Origin: Porodaedalea pini
Taxonomy: Eukaryota; Basidiomycota; Agaricomycetes; Hymenochaetales; Hymenochaetaceae
Assembly: GCA_002794775.1 (NCBI GenBank)
Contig: NBAY01000056.1
Coordinates: forward strand, 186,001-250,000
Reading direction: 5' to 3'
Length of the DNA stretch: 64,000 nt
A program made the position numbers and the translations under genes. The first letter of the stretch is position 1. Each line of letters begins with the position of its first letter. Positions 46,441-58,704 of the stretch are shown here, piece after piece. Below the pieces are notes generated by a model. The model had not been told where the DNA came from. It made no database searches and saw only the letters and a program-made list of their open reading frames with translations.

Positions 46441-48490
46441 ACTACGCTGCCGCAGGAAGAGAAGTCACGCAACATGCAACGCACGAAAAGCGAGGGTACG
46501 AATGCATTTGGATCGTCTCCGGTTTCTGCAGTGCACAAACGCGGGGCACTTCCCGAGTCCACCCTTGCCAGATGCAGGCGCAAGTCTGAAGTCTGGCCGC
46601 GCGCAGACAAAGGCAGGGATGGCAAACGGAGTACCTCAGACATGCTGCGACGCTGCCAGGTGATGCGGCCGTGCGGAGCGTGCTGCCCCACTATTGATCC
46701 CCAGGATCGTTGCCGTTCTCGTTTGTTGGTCCACCTCTCGCGGTCATTGCGGCGCTCAGTGCACAGCAAACATTCCTTTCTTCCGCGCTTGCATCACAGA
46801 CACCATTGTTGTCTGACCGATGCCCGTTCCGCTCAAAAAACTGACATTCTGCCTGTCGTACTCGCCGCTCTCACTTGGTGAATCAACAATCGCATTTGGT
46901 TCACTGCCAACAATCTGCAGCACGCGACGCGATGCACTTCCCGAGTCCACCCTTGTCCGATGCAAATAGTCCGGAATTTGGCCGTACGCAGACAAAGGCA
47001 GGGTTCGCGAACAGAGCTCAGGTGTGCTGCTACGCTGCCAGATGGCGCAGCCGTGCGGAGTGTGCCGCCCTCTCACGATCATTGCAGCTCACCAGCACGC
47101 GGCACTCAGTGCACAACGAACATTGCTTTTTCCGCTTTCCGTCAGACACCATTGTCGTCTGACCCGATGCCTGTCCCACTTGAAGAGCTGACAGTGTGCT
47201 TTTTGTACTTGCCACTCTCACTTGGTGAACCAATGCTTGAGATACTGTGTGTGGTGTCATGTAGCTATCATTATAGCTATAACTTCAATAACAGTACTAA
47301 TGGTGTGTGGAGTCCCGCATGGAGTACAGATTTGAACTATTTGTCCAACTTGGGCTTGAGTGTCGGGTCAGAGGCCGATGCGACTTAATACTGACTGTCA
47401 TTCATGATATATACAGGTTGAATGTGACAACATCAAGGGGATGATTCTACTCTCAGAGCTTTCTTGCAGGTGAACTTGTTCAATTCAAAGGCTGATCTGT
47501 GTTGGAAGGAAAGAGATCATTGTCATCCTACATGTGGACAAGGGGAAGGGTCTGTCTCTTGTTGTATCTGTTGTATCAGTCTCAGTCATTCATTTGTTAT
47601 CCTTGAAGGATACTTTGATCTGAGTAAGTGTTGTGTATCACTGGAGGACATTACAAAATGTGAAGAGAAGATGGTTGCATCCATATTATGACATGTTGCA
47701 TCCAAACTTTTGTCAGAGGAGATCTCTGAGGGCCAGTCCAGCACCACACCTGCAAAACTGGAGGCAACAGGTGAGGACAAGAAGGAAATAGTGATGGTGG
47801 CTGCTAGGCAAGACATATGGCCATCTGTATGATGCATTCAAGCTCATACTGATGGAGCTGGAGAAGGTCTTCACAATGCTGTTGAACTTGCTGTTACTGG
47901 CAACATTCGCACAGCTGATGGTGATGATCATGTGGTGGCCAACTACTGTAGCCAATCAAGCTGCATGCAGACATTGAGTTAATGTGCTATATGGACATGG
48001 GCATTGATATTATCAGACAGGTGAGGTGGTGAGCACTGAGGTGGTACCTATCAAGGCAAAGCTCATTTCACTGCCTCTCTGTGTGCTGGGTACAAATGCT
48101 ACTGACAATGTGCGCTGTGTTTGTTGTAATTGTCTCACTCTATACTTATTTTGAGTTTGCGGTATGCAGCAATTGAGTGTCTTGAGCATGCAATTGAGAA
48201 GATACAGAGCACTATTGAGGAGCAGGGTGGTAATCTCTTCAAAATGAAGTTTTATGCTTTCTTGTCCTTAATCTTGTGGAAGCTCTGGTGTCGGGTCAAT
48301 GATTGTAGTGTATTGATTTGTCTTCAGAGCAAAGCTGCCAAGATGCAGAGTCTAGAACAAAATGCTTGAGAAATTATCTATAGAATTATTAAGGCTTCCA
48401 TTCTAGACTTATTTAATTTTCATGACATAATGATTTTTTGCATTTTAAAAAATGATTCTAAGGCAGGAATCAAAAAAGACCTTATATAGC
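46441..48490. other. Right arm, tandem unit and degenerate region
   Basis: Exact inverted counterpart of 39096-41145: the ~350-385 bp tandem unit lies at about 46496-47229 and the degenerate region, possibly an old gene, at 47230-48490. No intact gene. Confidence 0.6.
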
Positions 48491-49045
48491 TAGGTACTCT
48501 CAGACATTTGGGTGTACCTAACTGGACACCTCCAGATAATTGGATGTACCTAACTGGGCACCCCTAGATAATTGGGTGCACCCAGTTGGGCACCCCCAGA
48601 TAGTTGGGTGCACCCAGTTGGGCACCCCCAGATAATTGGGTGTGCCCAACTGGGCACTCCCAGATAGTTGGGCACACCCAACTGGGCACCCCCAGATAGT
48701 TGGGCACTCCCAACTGGGCACCCCCAGATAGTTGGGCGCACCCAACTGGGCACCCCCAGATAGTTGGGCACTCCCGACTGGGCCCCCCCAGATAGTTGGG
48801 TGTGCCCAATTGGGCTCCCCCAGATAGTTGGGCACTCCCAACTGGGCCCCCCCAGATAGTTGGGTGTGCCCAATTGGGCACCCCCAGATAGTTGGGCACT
48901 CCCAACTGGGCACCCCCAGATAGTTGGGCACTCCCAACTGGGCACCCCCAGATAATTGGGCACTCCCAACTGGGCACCCCCAGATAGTTGGGTGTGCCCA
49001 ATTGGGCACCCCCAGATAATTGGGCACTCCCAAATAGTTGGGTAT
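48491..49045 (-). repeat. 32-bp minisatellite, right arm
   Basis: Inverted copy of 38541-39095 with the same order of unit variants. Confidence 0.9.
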
Positions 49046-49925
49046 ACTGAGTATACTCAACTAGGTACCTGTAAAAGATTTAGATACAGTCAACTAGTCA
49101 TATCTAATCTTTTAAGCTTAGTAGTCCAGGCCTGATATTTGAGCACAGCTCAAGTCTGACTGCTTTCAAGTCTCTCTTTCATTTTAACTTCAAATCTCTT
49201 CCCTTTCTTGTTCTCTTCATCCTAGGATTTTACACTGTATTGATACTTTGTGTATCTCAGAGTGTTAGATGCTTAGTATCTCAAAGTTATGTTATGATGT
49301 TCAGAAGGTCAGCAACATGTTAGAAATGATAAGAATGCTCTAGTGGACTTACACTCTTTCTACATTTCTATCTCAGTTTCCCTCTTAGTTTATACTCTCT
49401 ATTCTACTTGGGCATTCAAACTAATCCTAATGTATCAGACCTTTGCACTTGTTCAGTTTTCAATTGCTCTACTTAAGTGTCCAGTGCAGCTATGTCACTC
49501 TAGTTAGAACTTCTCATAGAGCCTATGACATATAATCTCTCTAATATAGTTAGAATGCTGGAGCTTGATTCCCAATGTTTAATGTTAGAATATCATTAAT
49601 GATTTCTTAAGTAGTCATTACACTTTTAGCTGACTCATATTTATTTTCATTTCTCTCATACTGCTGTACAATTTCCCTATTTCTCCATTTGTCTTACAGT
49701 ATATAGAACTGTTCAATACTATCTCTATTATTTTTATTATCTTAGTCTTTCTAATAGCAACAAATATCTTTTTGTCCTGTGTGTCTAGCATGCTCAGCAT
49801 TCTTTCCTGTCTGATGCAGACTAATCTTGACCAAAATTCAATTCATGCCAATGGTCAATAGCAAGATCACTAAATTGTAGGATCAAAAACAATAAAATAC
49901 AACATTTATAAAGCCCCTAGATTTT
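49046..49925. other. Right arm, AT-rich segment
   Basis: Inverted copy of 37661-38540; no gene. Confidence 0.6.
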
Positions 49926-50258
49926 ATGGCAAAAACAAATTGGGTGTGCCCAAAAGTCCCCCAGACAGTCAGTGACAGTGACATATCTGGGCACTCCCAG
50001 GGCACTCCCACTGGGTGTGCCCAAAAACTGGGCAGGCCTGGTTGGGAGTGCCCAAAAACTGGGCAGGCCCAGTTGGGAGTGCCCAAATGATCTGGGTGCA
50101 CCCAACTTTCCCACAGTAAAAAAAATTGGGCACACCCAACCCGCACCCACTGGGAGTGCCCAGCGGATTGGGCACACCCAGGCTCAATACCTAAATGGTC
50201 AATTAGTTGTGTGTACGAATAGACCTACTTGGTCTGCTCAGAGGGGTAGCCTGAAGTG
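49926..50258 (-). repeat. Right terminal inverted repeat and subterminal motif cluster, with 71-bp extra sequence
   Basis: Inverted copy of 37399-37660 except for 71 extra bases at about 49950-50020 made of further GGGCACTCCCA-type words and a CAGTCAGTGACAGTGACA segment. Two single-base differences from the left arm are both at CpG. Confidence 0.75.
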
Positions 50259-50265
50259 CGTATTC
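50259..50265 (+). repeat. Right target-site duplication of palindromic element
   Basis: CGTATTC, matching 37392-37398. The sequence beyond it (ATGGAAGCGCACAGGACC) continues the block A empty-site sequence. Confidence 0.85.
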
Positions 50266-51000
50266 ATGGAAGCGCACAGGACCGTCCATGCAATGATTCG
50301 CATGCGTGTTTCGGAGGCACAGATACAACGGTTGCGATGTTCGCATTACATATCCCGCGGACTTCTGTTGAGATGGGAAAAAGTGAATCGCTGCGGGCTG
50401 CGTGCTTTGTTTGGTGTAGTCACGTGTGCAACGCGCCAGAGTATCAACTTCGGCTAAAGTCTCTTAATTGGCTGCTTCTTCTTGCCACCTGTTATCATGC
50501 TTTCCCTCATCCCTTAGAATCTGCGGGAAAATCCCATTCATGAACGAGGCAGCTTTTTTGTTTTTAATCCTGTGTCCTGCTTCCCAGGTTTAAGTGTTTG
50601 TGCTACACGATTTTCCGATGCAATGATGTATTCTATCACTTGGACAAGCCAGGTTCTTTTTGAGAAATTTAGTCCTTGCAATTAGCGAGCACACATATTT
50701 TATACAGTAAATTTTACTTGCTGTAACAACTCAAAGTAGAGCCCCTCCAGAGGCTCTGCACTTCGTTCTAGTACCGTTTCAAACCAGCTTTCCCTCACAA
50801 CAGAGGACATCCAATCTAAAATTAGCCTCTTCAGAAAGCTAGCTGTGTGCATGTCAATTAGAAGCAATGTTTACACTGCGGGGATGAGTACAGAATAAAT
50901 TATTGGTTGTTGGCAAACGTAGTGAGGTGAGGCACGGAAGTTAGTTTCACCACGAGAAGACAGTTCCGAAGATAAACATATGAAACGACAAAGAATTGAA
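50266..51000. other. Intergenic block B, right of the palindromic element
   Basis: Inverted counterpart of about 7530-8025 with several indels. No gene. Confidence 0.6.
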
Positions 51001-54000
51001 TTAGACACCGCGCCCAAAGGAACGCTCGTATTCTCCTCTCCATTCCTGGAATCCTTCGAAAGGAATCTCCCCACACAAGTCCTTCGCAATATCATGGAGT
51101 TCATCGAGACACTGCCATTTCAAACAAGACGATAGTCAGCATATCTGAAGCATGAGGAGCCCTTGACCAACTTACGGACGCAACCTGACGTACGGCCGAC
51201 ACAGCAGACGCAAAGTACATAAAGTTGACGTCTTGGATGCGTTCTTCGTAGTCAACAAGCTTCCCGATCACCTCTTCTCGAACACCCGTGTCGTGCTCCA
51301 TATCCGTGTACGCTGTCGAGACAATCGACATCATCGAAGCCTTCGGCTTTGGTTTGAGATGGAGGTGGACCTGGCTGCGAGACCGATTGTCGGGATTTCC
51401 GGATCGGTACGCATCGGAAATAGACACCTTTGAGGGTTTCGATTTCACCTTTGGTTCTGGTTCCGGAAGACGAGAGACGGCGTTTGCATGTGCATGGTGG
51501 TAGAGAAGCCTATCGAGAAGCGAAGAGGGCAAGATTTGATGAAGAGGCTCGCCAGTGCGGAGTGACTGTGAGACGACCGTGAAGACGGACATTACTTCCG
51601 TTATCTAACCAATCCGCAGTCACACTCAGTAGGGAGGTAAAAAGAGAGCTATGAAGACATACGAAGTCTGGATTGAGGACGAGTGTTTCGCGAATAAGTG
51701 ACACTCTCCATGACGGGTCTAAATGGCTTAAAGCGCTCGAGAGCTGTCAAACAAGTCGTGTTAGACAACATGATTTCGAAGGTTGCCAAAGTCATTACCT
51801 GGGTCAATGCCGCGAGGATCTCTCCTTCAAGATTCATCAACCTCTCGTACTCATGAACCGGCCAAGCTCCGCGGATACTCCCCTCCCATTGCGCAGCCTC
51901 GGTCTCAAGATGCAGGCCGCGCAATTGGTTAGCGAGTGGGATCACGCGCTTCCTGAACTCAGCAAACCATTGCGGAACGTACTTGATTTGAGAACGCGCA
52001 GGTGGGTAGCGTGCAGGCAGCTTCTGGCCCTTCTCCTCGTCATTAGTCTGGGTGTTGGTCAGGGAGAGGAAGATCGTCGATGTGCTCGCGAATTTTCCGC
52101 GAATGCGCGTGTACTGCGTTTCCTCCTCGTTGATCCACGACGTCATGAGGAGGGAATACAAGCCCGCGAGATCATTGATAATTGTAGCGTTGTGCACGCG
52201 AACAGCCTTTCGCCCCGATGTTGGCGGAATCATCATCATGACAAATGATGCTCCTCCGCCTATTAGAATTATGACTCTACCGTTCGAAATAATTCGAGAC
52301 AAAGGAGACTGACCAATAAACACTACAACAGCCCGTTTCCAGGCGACAGGCCACCCCACGCCGGGATTACTGACTGTGAAAATCTTCGCATCCAGCCATG
52401 AATAGCCGATTATGAGCGCGATGGTTACCTGGTAAGTTCGTGTAATCAGTTTAGCAACGTTGAATGACGCTTCTTCTCTTCACTTACATTGCACATTAAG
52501 AATGGCATCGAAGAGTGAGTTGGTGCAAAAATTCGAAGATAAAGAATGGGAATTAGGAAAACACCAAGGCTAGCAGCGAGTCCGTAGGGATTTCCATTGC
52601 TGCGAGCGCTACCTGTAAACAAGAAAGCGGTTAGATATATACAATATTAGAAGATGCCAGACAAGCGGAATAAATGACATACCGATGTACCAGATTAAAA
52701 TCCCAAGTACCATGCCCACAACTGTACCGATGAATCGAGCTATCAAGCTGGACATGCCGAAACGAATTAGAGAACAGGTTCGAGAAGATGCATGCAGTAC
52801 CTACTTGTAGAGCTGGTCGGAAGCATAAATATTCATAATAGTCTGCGCCGTGATGAGTGACCTGAAATGATCGTAATCGTCAGCTGCATATATTACAGAG
52901 CGCAGTAGTCCTACCAGACACCCTTTTCGATATAATAGATATCTGAAGTATTCGAAGTTAATGTTAGGTCAGAGCGCAATCACTTGCGTAGGACTTACGC
53001 GCGGATGCAGGAAAAACAGACGGCAGCCAAAGGCAGATGGACACGATGAGATACTTCCAAATATACTAGAATAGGATGACATGTCGGAGAAGAAGTTACA
53101 TCGAGACGGGCGTACTCACAATAGCTTCCTTTGACTTTGCCCATTTGTACAGCGAGTGAACGGAATCCATCGCTTTTTGGAGCAAGTTTGTGGGCGGACG
53201 ACTGTCAGGATCTCGTTCTGTTTCGTGTATCTTGGTCAGCAAAGACTCTCACCAAAATCATTGTTAGACGTACTATAGGGCTTCCCGCTCTTTTCCTGGT
53301 CGGACATGCCGGAGTCAGGACGCGGTCCTTCCCCCATACTCTCGTCAAATCCATCATCCTCCCCATCCTTGCTCCTTCCAATCAACCAATTTCCTACAGC
53401 ACGGAGGTCACGTGGTGCCCACAGCCTGCTCTTCCGGCGCTTCGTGCAGGTGGACCGCACGAGTTCGGCGAGCAGGAGGATCGCATCAGCGACGAACGAC
53501 GAGCTGCGCAGAGAACGTGGAAGCAATGATGAAGGCTCGAAGAGGCGGGGTAGCATGAAGAGCCTTGGTTAGGGATGAGATGGAGAGAGCTGGAATCGCG
53601 GAGACGAAGGGCTCTGCGAGGGAGAGGCGTCCTTCGTTGACGAATGAGGCCCGCTCGTGCCGAAGACTTTCCATGGCAGCGTCCAGCGCTTTCTCGACGT
53701 TCGCGTGAGATTGCGATCTTTGTGACCAAGGCCATCGACGACAGTTTACATCTTCGATGACAGAGAAACAAGCGCCGAGGCTCGTGGTGCAAGCTTCACG
53801 GAGAGGCATTGAAATCGTTCGTAGGCGTGGGAGGGTGGCCGCGAGAGTGAGGTCGCGAGCGTGCCGGGGAGATGAGAACTGCGCGATGAGTCCCGTGTCG
53901 TTCATGCTTTCTGCTTGCGACGATGTAGGGAGAGGTGGCACAGGTGGCTGGTCCGAGAACACTTGAGACGTAGAAGATAACATCGAATGCCACAATGCTG

Positions 54001-55423
54001 AGCGCGAGGAGGGGATAGGGGATGCGTAGTTGGCAACAAGTCGTGGAAAGGCTTGGAACCCACCTGAATAGATAGCAGATATGTCAGTTGTGTTCGGGAA
54101 AACAAAACGTGATCCGGATATGAAGAACCCACTGATTCTTGACACAAGGAGCTTGAGCGGCTCTTCGAGTTTCTTGCAGTCGCTTCCACTCCATCGGCCC
54201 CAACTGAACTCGGCCTCAACAAGTGCATTCCTCAGCATCACTAAACATGAGAAGTATTCAGTGTCGTGCGTCAAAAACCAGCAGATTCTAGAGTAGCGTA
54301 CATCCTTGCAGGCTCATCAATATTCTCCCTCTTAAGCCGGCACTGCGACCAACAGCGCCGCTCTTCTTCTGGACTTCTCCGGCTGTTTGCTCTGGAGGCG
54401 CAGCGAGGATCGCATCCTGGCCCTCGACGTACTTTTGCAACAGCTGAAGGAGCGTGCAAACAGACGTGAGATGCACGTGGCTCATAGTTTCTGGGAAAAT
54501 ACAGAGTATGCAAACCAAGGCTATGGCAACGTAGCAGGCGGTGGAGATGAAGAATGAGGAGACGATTGTATACTGAGCGACTGGGATGAGTGGGCCAATG
54601 GTCTAGATCCTATGCGTCAGAAAGAGTAGTAGCAAGAAAACGGGCTGAGCGCACGCAGAACACATCGGCTGTGATAACGCCGAATACACTGAGCAGGGCG
54701 AATTTCGGAGCATATGCACGGATGGAGGCAAAGAGAATAGTCGCAAATGCGAGAAAGGAACCGTAGACTAAACTCGACCTTCGATATCAGTCAGCTTTGT
54801 TTTGAATGGAGCAGAGAAAAAGAATACACGTACCTCCAGTCCAAGAATGCCCCTTGAAACACATCGAGGTTAAAGATGGCGTCAGGGTTGGCCGCTCCAG
54901 CGGCGCTAAGTACTTCCATGAGCCACCGTCTGATACAGCTATATTGTGATCTTACCTTTCACTAGCACGAAAGAGCTGATCGCTCAGTAGGACCTTGCTA
55001 CGTGCCGCAAGCGACGCGCGCATGGCTGCTACCCCAATGCCCCATCCCATCCCCATACCAACACATATCATCGTCATAAGCTAGAGAGCGAAAGGATGAA
55101 TATGCGTCATACCCCAACAGCTTGAAAGACAAACTCACGAAGATAAACATCTGTATTGGCATACTCGGTGGCACGATGAAAGCGACGACGAGTCCGAAAA
55201 ATCCACTGAAAAAAGGTTATTAAGCCATTCTGGAGATTGAAAACGAGACTCCTTACGCATTTCCTAGCGCCACGGCTGACCTATCCGGTAGTATCAGCAC
55301 AAAGCTGGCCCAAGTCGCTAGCCAGCATCTCGCGACCGTCTTCCAGGCGCGCGGGGACCTAAGGTTCGCCCGAGCCCACGGTGGCAGTAGACCTTCAAGC
55401 TTGTTTAAGACGTTCGGTGTCAT
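51001..55423 (-). CDS. FUSC-type (ArAE-like) membrane transporter, full-length copy B with an apparent 1-bp frame break
   Basis: Many-exon gene. ATG at 55423 (MTPNVLNKLEGLLPPWARAN) leads into membrane segments of the fungal 6-TM N-terminal domain (WLATWASFVLILPDRSAVAL, FGLVVAFIVPPSMPIQMFIF). A long cytosolic linker with helical repeats follows (about 54270-53240), then a second hydrophobic FUSC domain between about 53100 and 52250. A DUF2421-like tail has KVSISDAYRSGNPDNRS and ends RSFGRGV at 51001. The family is linked to export of aromatic acids and related compounds; substrate unknown. At 53489-53500 this copy has GTCGTTCGTCGC (minus strand) where truncated copy A has one base fewer and stays in frame, so copy B would stop early unless this is a sequencing error or is rescued by splicing. 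Confidence 0.72.
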
Positions 55424-56570
55424 TATGAATGGAAGGAGAGTTCAGTTCCTAGGAAGAGGCGGGGAGAGTCGGGTGGGGAAGAGAAGAGGGGTGAACGTAA
55501 GTTTCGAGACGGGACTCGATTGGCACATATATGTGGGCGCTGCTCAGAGTCAAATCGTCGAGGTCAATGCGGCGCATCGGGACTTCGGGCGGGATAGCGT
55601 GCCAAAGCGTGATCGCTATTAGTCTTTCCATGGGCGCCAGGAGTCCAGTACCGGCTGATTGATGGGAATCAGTCGTAATTTGAATCATCGAGGGCTATAA
55701 ATATCGATGTCGACTCAGACTCCTCTGTTTCATATTAAACAGGTAATGCTACGGACTCACCATAGGAGACACAGCAGAGATGATAGCCTGCGTGACAAGC
55801 GGCGTGTCCCCACACAGTCTGAAACGGCTTCAGTCATCGTGTCGTAAACGACACTCCTTTCCGGTGACAACGGAGTCTTCGATGATCGAGGGTAGCTCAT
55901 CAAGGTAGCAAGAAGGCACCACGTAGATCAGCGCAAATACCGAGAGCCTTGTTGGACGCATTTTCGTGGACCCGTTTGAGAAAAGAGACGATGAGTGCCG
56001 AGCATTGAAAACATCATGCTTCTGACTTCCCGAGGTGTAGGAATTCAGCGATATCCACAACCACCAAACAGATGCCAGCAAATAGCTCTCTAATTCCAGT
56101 GGCAAATCACGTCGATCTGTGTCTTGCGTCTTGCTGAAGATGCATTAATATTGCCATGGATGTCAGACGCGTTTGAGGAAAACTGTTTTCGACGTTTATA
56201 AATTATATGCAAAAGAAGCATGCAGTTCTCACGAATACAAAGTGCTTTCGCACGGGTACAAATGCCGTTTTGGAACTATCAGTATCACCTATGCCCGGAG
56301 TCATGTTTGCTTTTGACTGTCATGAAATCCCGGAATCCCAGTCTATTCGCGGAAGTTGCTGAGTGCCGTGAAGGCCAAGTTGCGATCAATGGCGTCAGGC
56401 ATTCGTCAAGGGCTATTGATAGTAAGTCATACTTTAATCTTGCCGCTCCACCTCCCTTGACACCACGCTTCACATATTAAACGCGTTCCCTAGGCCTGTT
56501 TGACCTTATTCCGTCTTTTACTACCTTTCGAAATAAAGCAACTCATCAATCTCATACGTGATTGTAAACT
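55424..56570. other. Intergenic, no supported gene
   Basis: Promoter of the minus-strand FUSC gene (a CTATAAATATC motif at about 55694-55704 is too far upstream to be certain) and of the small + strand gene. Short frames show no domain. Confidence 0.4.
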
Positions 56571-57034
56571 ATGGACTATCTCAAGAAATTCACTAACGAG
56601 GAAAATGCGGAGACGCCCTCGAATGGCGTCGCGACAGAGGCAGGCGGTGCGAGCACGCAGACCGACCAGTCGGGGAAGGGCGGCGGCTTCATGAGCAGCA
56701 TAAACAATGCGATGGGCGGAGGTGCGAAGGGCGAGAAGAAAGAGGGTGCGTGAAGCGTTGTTTCTCTTGCGATTCATACTCACGCGTCGCGATTTCATTC
56801 TTATTTCTCCTCATCGACCTTGCTCATCCTGACGCCGCGTTGTCTCTATTCTTGAACGTGTATACAGGCGGTCTTGACAAGGCGGTTGATTGGGTGCAGC
56901 AGCATGTTATGGGCGAGGGCCCACAGGACAACGAGTCCGCCGTCGAGCAAGCAAAGGACGAGGCCATCTCTGACACCATCCGCTCCCGGTACAAGAACAT
57001 GACCGGACACGATTTCCCCATCGCTGACAAGTGA
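56571..57034 (+). CDS. Small hydrophilic stress-type protein of unknown function
   Basis: Two exons (56571-56745, 56868-57034) give 113 residues. The N-terminal half is Gly/Ser/Glu-rich (MDYLKKFTNEENAET and GGGFMSSINNAMGGG). The C-terminal half carries a conserved pattern seen in many basidiomycete proteins of this size: GGLDKAVDWVQQHVMGEGPQ, ESAVEQAKDEAISDTIRSRY and KNMTGHDFPIADK. No Cys, no membrane segment and no signal peptide are seen. Such proteins are sometimes labelled DNA-damage-responsive by homology transfer; I do not claim a function. Intact. Confidence 0.85.
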
Positions 57035-58704
57035 ATGCGCCGGCCATAAGCGCTTTGCGACCTTTCGAATATCATGAATTTAGTGACTGGAAATGAAGGG
57101 AAGAGTTGCATATTGGTTCGAGGATATGTTTGGACTGTGTCGTGTCAGCAAACTTTGAGCTAGATCTAGGTGTTGTACAACCTTTTCATATCTGCTATTC
57201 TGTTGCGTTGATATTGAACTCTCGTTCTGGAAAGTGCATGATTTGAATGACATAGTTCTCGTGGCAAATGACCCGTGATATAAGATTACTGCGCGAGCTG
57301 CGGGTGACGTCAACGATGGGCATTCTGTCACTGGACTTTCTCTGTTCGTGCGCGCTATCGGTCACATCTGGCCTGGAGAAGACTAGCACTGAGGATATAC
57401 GCAGAAATTGCTTGCCCGAGGGATGAGACACTATTGGGCCTTGGTAACAGATTGAAAGCCTCCTGCTACGCCCTTTGCTGCAAGTCTTCAAAGTCTGCCA
57501 CTTGATGTCTGCTGCAAGGTATGGCAGCATCACTTCATGTTATCACTCCGGTTAGAGACGACAAACGAGGTTATCCTCGTTTGTCGTCTATGTTGTCTCG
57601 ACTTGTCTGTGTAGTCTGTTGTATGCCTTCGTTCTTCGTAGTCGTTCCCTGTATGATATCTCTGGTGTTAATTTAATTGTCGTTCGCTACGAAAAGCCAG
57701 GTGACATGTATGTTTTAAACATTTACTTCAAGGGTAAATTGTGTCAAAAAAGACGTTCAAATGTTGAAGTAAAGCCGCTGACCTCAGCCGTCTCTCGACT
57801 TTCGCTAACTTTTGCATCGTCGTTCATCCTGCACCTAGGACCCACATTTCTTGGATTGGCTGGACCAAAGCTTTGGTCTCAACTCGCAATGTCTGAAGAG
57901 AATGGTACACTTCCAGGAGCTTGTCAAGCTTCACACTGACTTGAGAAATATCAGTGGACATTGCACCGTGTTGCAATGAGGCAGGGTGATCCATGATAAG
58001 GGGCATGTCACCTTTAATGTTTTCTTGCATTTCGTCAACAGAGCGGGCTATTTTATCTAATATGACTTCACGTTCTGTCTCAGCTTCACTGTCCTTTGGT
58101 ATCGAGGGGGGTTCATTGCATATGCGATTAAATCATAAACTGACTGATCATTTTCAAACCTTGAGGTTACTGAAGTCACTCTGGAGAGTGAGGCATTGGT
58201 TACCCGAGATCCTGTTTCAGGATGTGCGCACCTCCTGAAACAGAACCCTTCGATGACAGCCAGCCGCTTGTCTTCGCACATCATGACATCAACTTACGGA
58301 ACATCCTCATTGATTCTGATGACGAGTCTGGCTCGTTGATTGGGAGTTTTCTTGATATTTCCCTCGTTGGTTCGAGTATGTGGAAATGATAGCAGGTGCT
58401 GAGCACGAGGATGCACCTGTCTCATGGTGTTTCATGATCCCATTGATTGCGGGCCATATTTCAGACAGGAGAAGTGGATGCAGAAGCTGTCATTTGTTTT
58501 AGATCTTGCCCACTCAAGCAACTTCAGATCAGTTCACGTAGTATCTCAACATGAATGAGTGATGTGTACATTTGTAAACGTATCACGAAAAGGCGGGTAA
58601 CTAAAAACACTCTAATGAGCTCACGAAATCAGATTGAAAACAAGATAAAAAATAAGAAAGGCATCCTTAAACTGGAACGCTCTACGCCAAGAATGCCTTC
58701 TCCC
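57035..58704. other. Intergenic, with a perfect hairpin
   Basis: Lies between the convergent small protein and ABCC genes. Minus-strand frames at 57824-58030 and 58057-58284 have a helical, charged look but no recognised domain and cannot be joined confidently. The hairpin at 57556-57589 is listed separately. Confidence 0.45.
57556..57589. other. Perfect 15-bp inverted repeat with 4-nt loop
   Basis: AGACGACAAACGAGG, loop TTAT, CCTCGTTTGTCGTCT. About 520 bp downstream of the small-protein stop codon. It could be a MITE remnant or an RNA hairpin; there is no further support. Confidence 0.7.

Larger units (their letters stand above)
37399..50258. mobile_element. Giant palindromic (foldback) element with captured host gene fragments
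   Basis: A 12,860-bp insertion. The left arm 37399-43640 and right arm 43946-50258 are reverse complements: base x pairs with 87586-x through most of the arm, and every open frame in one arm reappears with identical protein in the other. The centre 43641-43945 is unique. Both ends read CACTTCAGGCTACCCCTCTG inward. The flanks carry the direct repeat CGTATTC, and paralogous block A has a single uninterrupted site. Arms contain, from outside in, a motif-rich subterminal region, AT-rich DNA, a 32-bp minisatellite, an undefined degenerate region, a tandem ~350-385 bp unit, a cyclin fragment, an eS6 fragment and AT-rich DNA. No transposase is recognisable, so it is probably non-autonomous. Superfamily unresolved: 7-8 bp duplications occur in hAT- and KDZ-like elements, longer ones in MULEs. 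Confidence 0.9.

Noticed and set aside
37399..50258. Palindrome as an assembly artefact
   Set aside because: A target duplication, an empty paralogous site, a unique 305-bp centre and small differences between arms all fit a real insertion better, although long reads are needed for proof.
57824..58284. Minus-strand frames as a small gene
   Set aside because: Two frames look helical, but no consistent splice joins them and no family is recognised.
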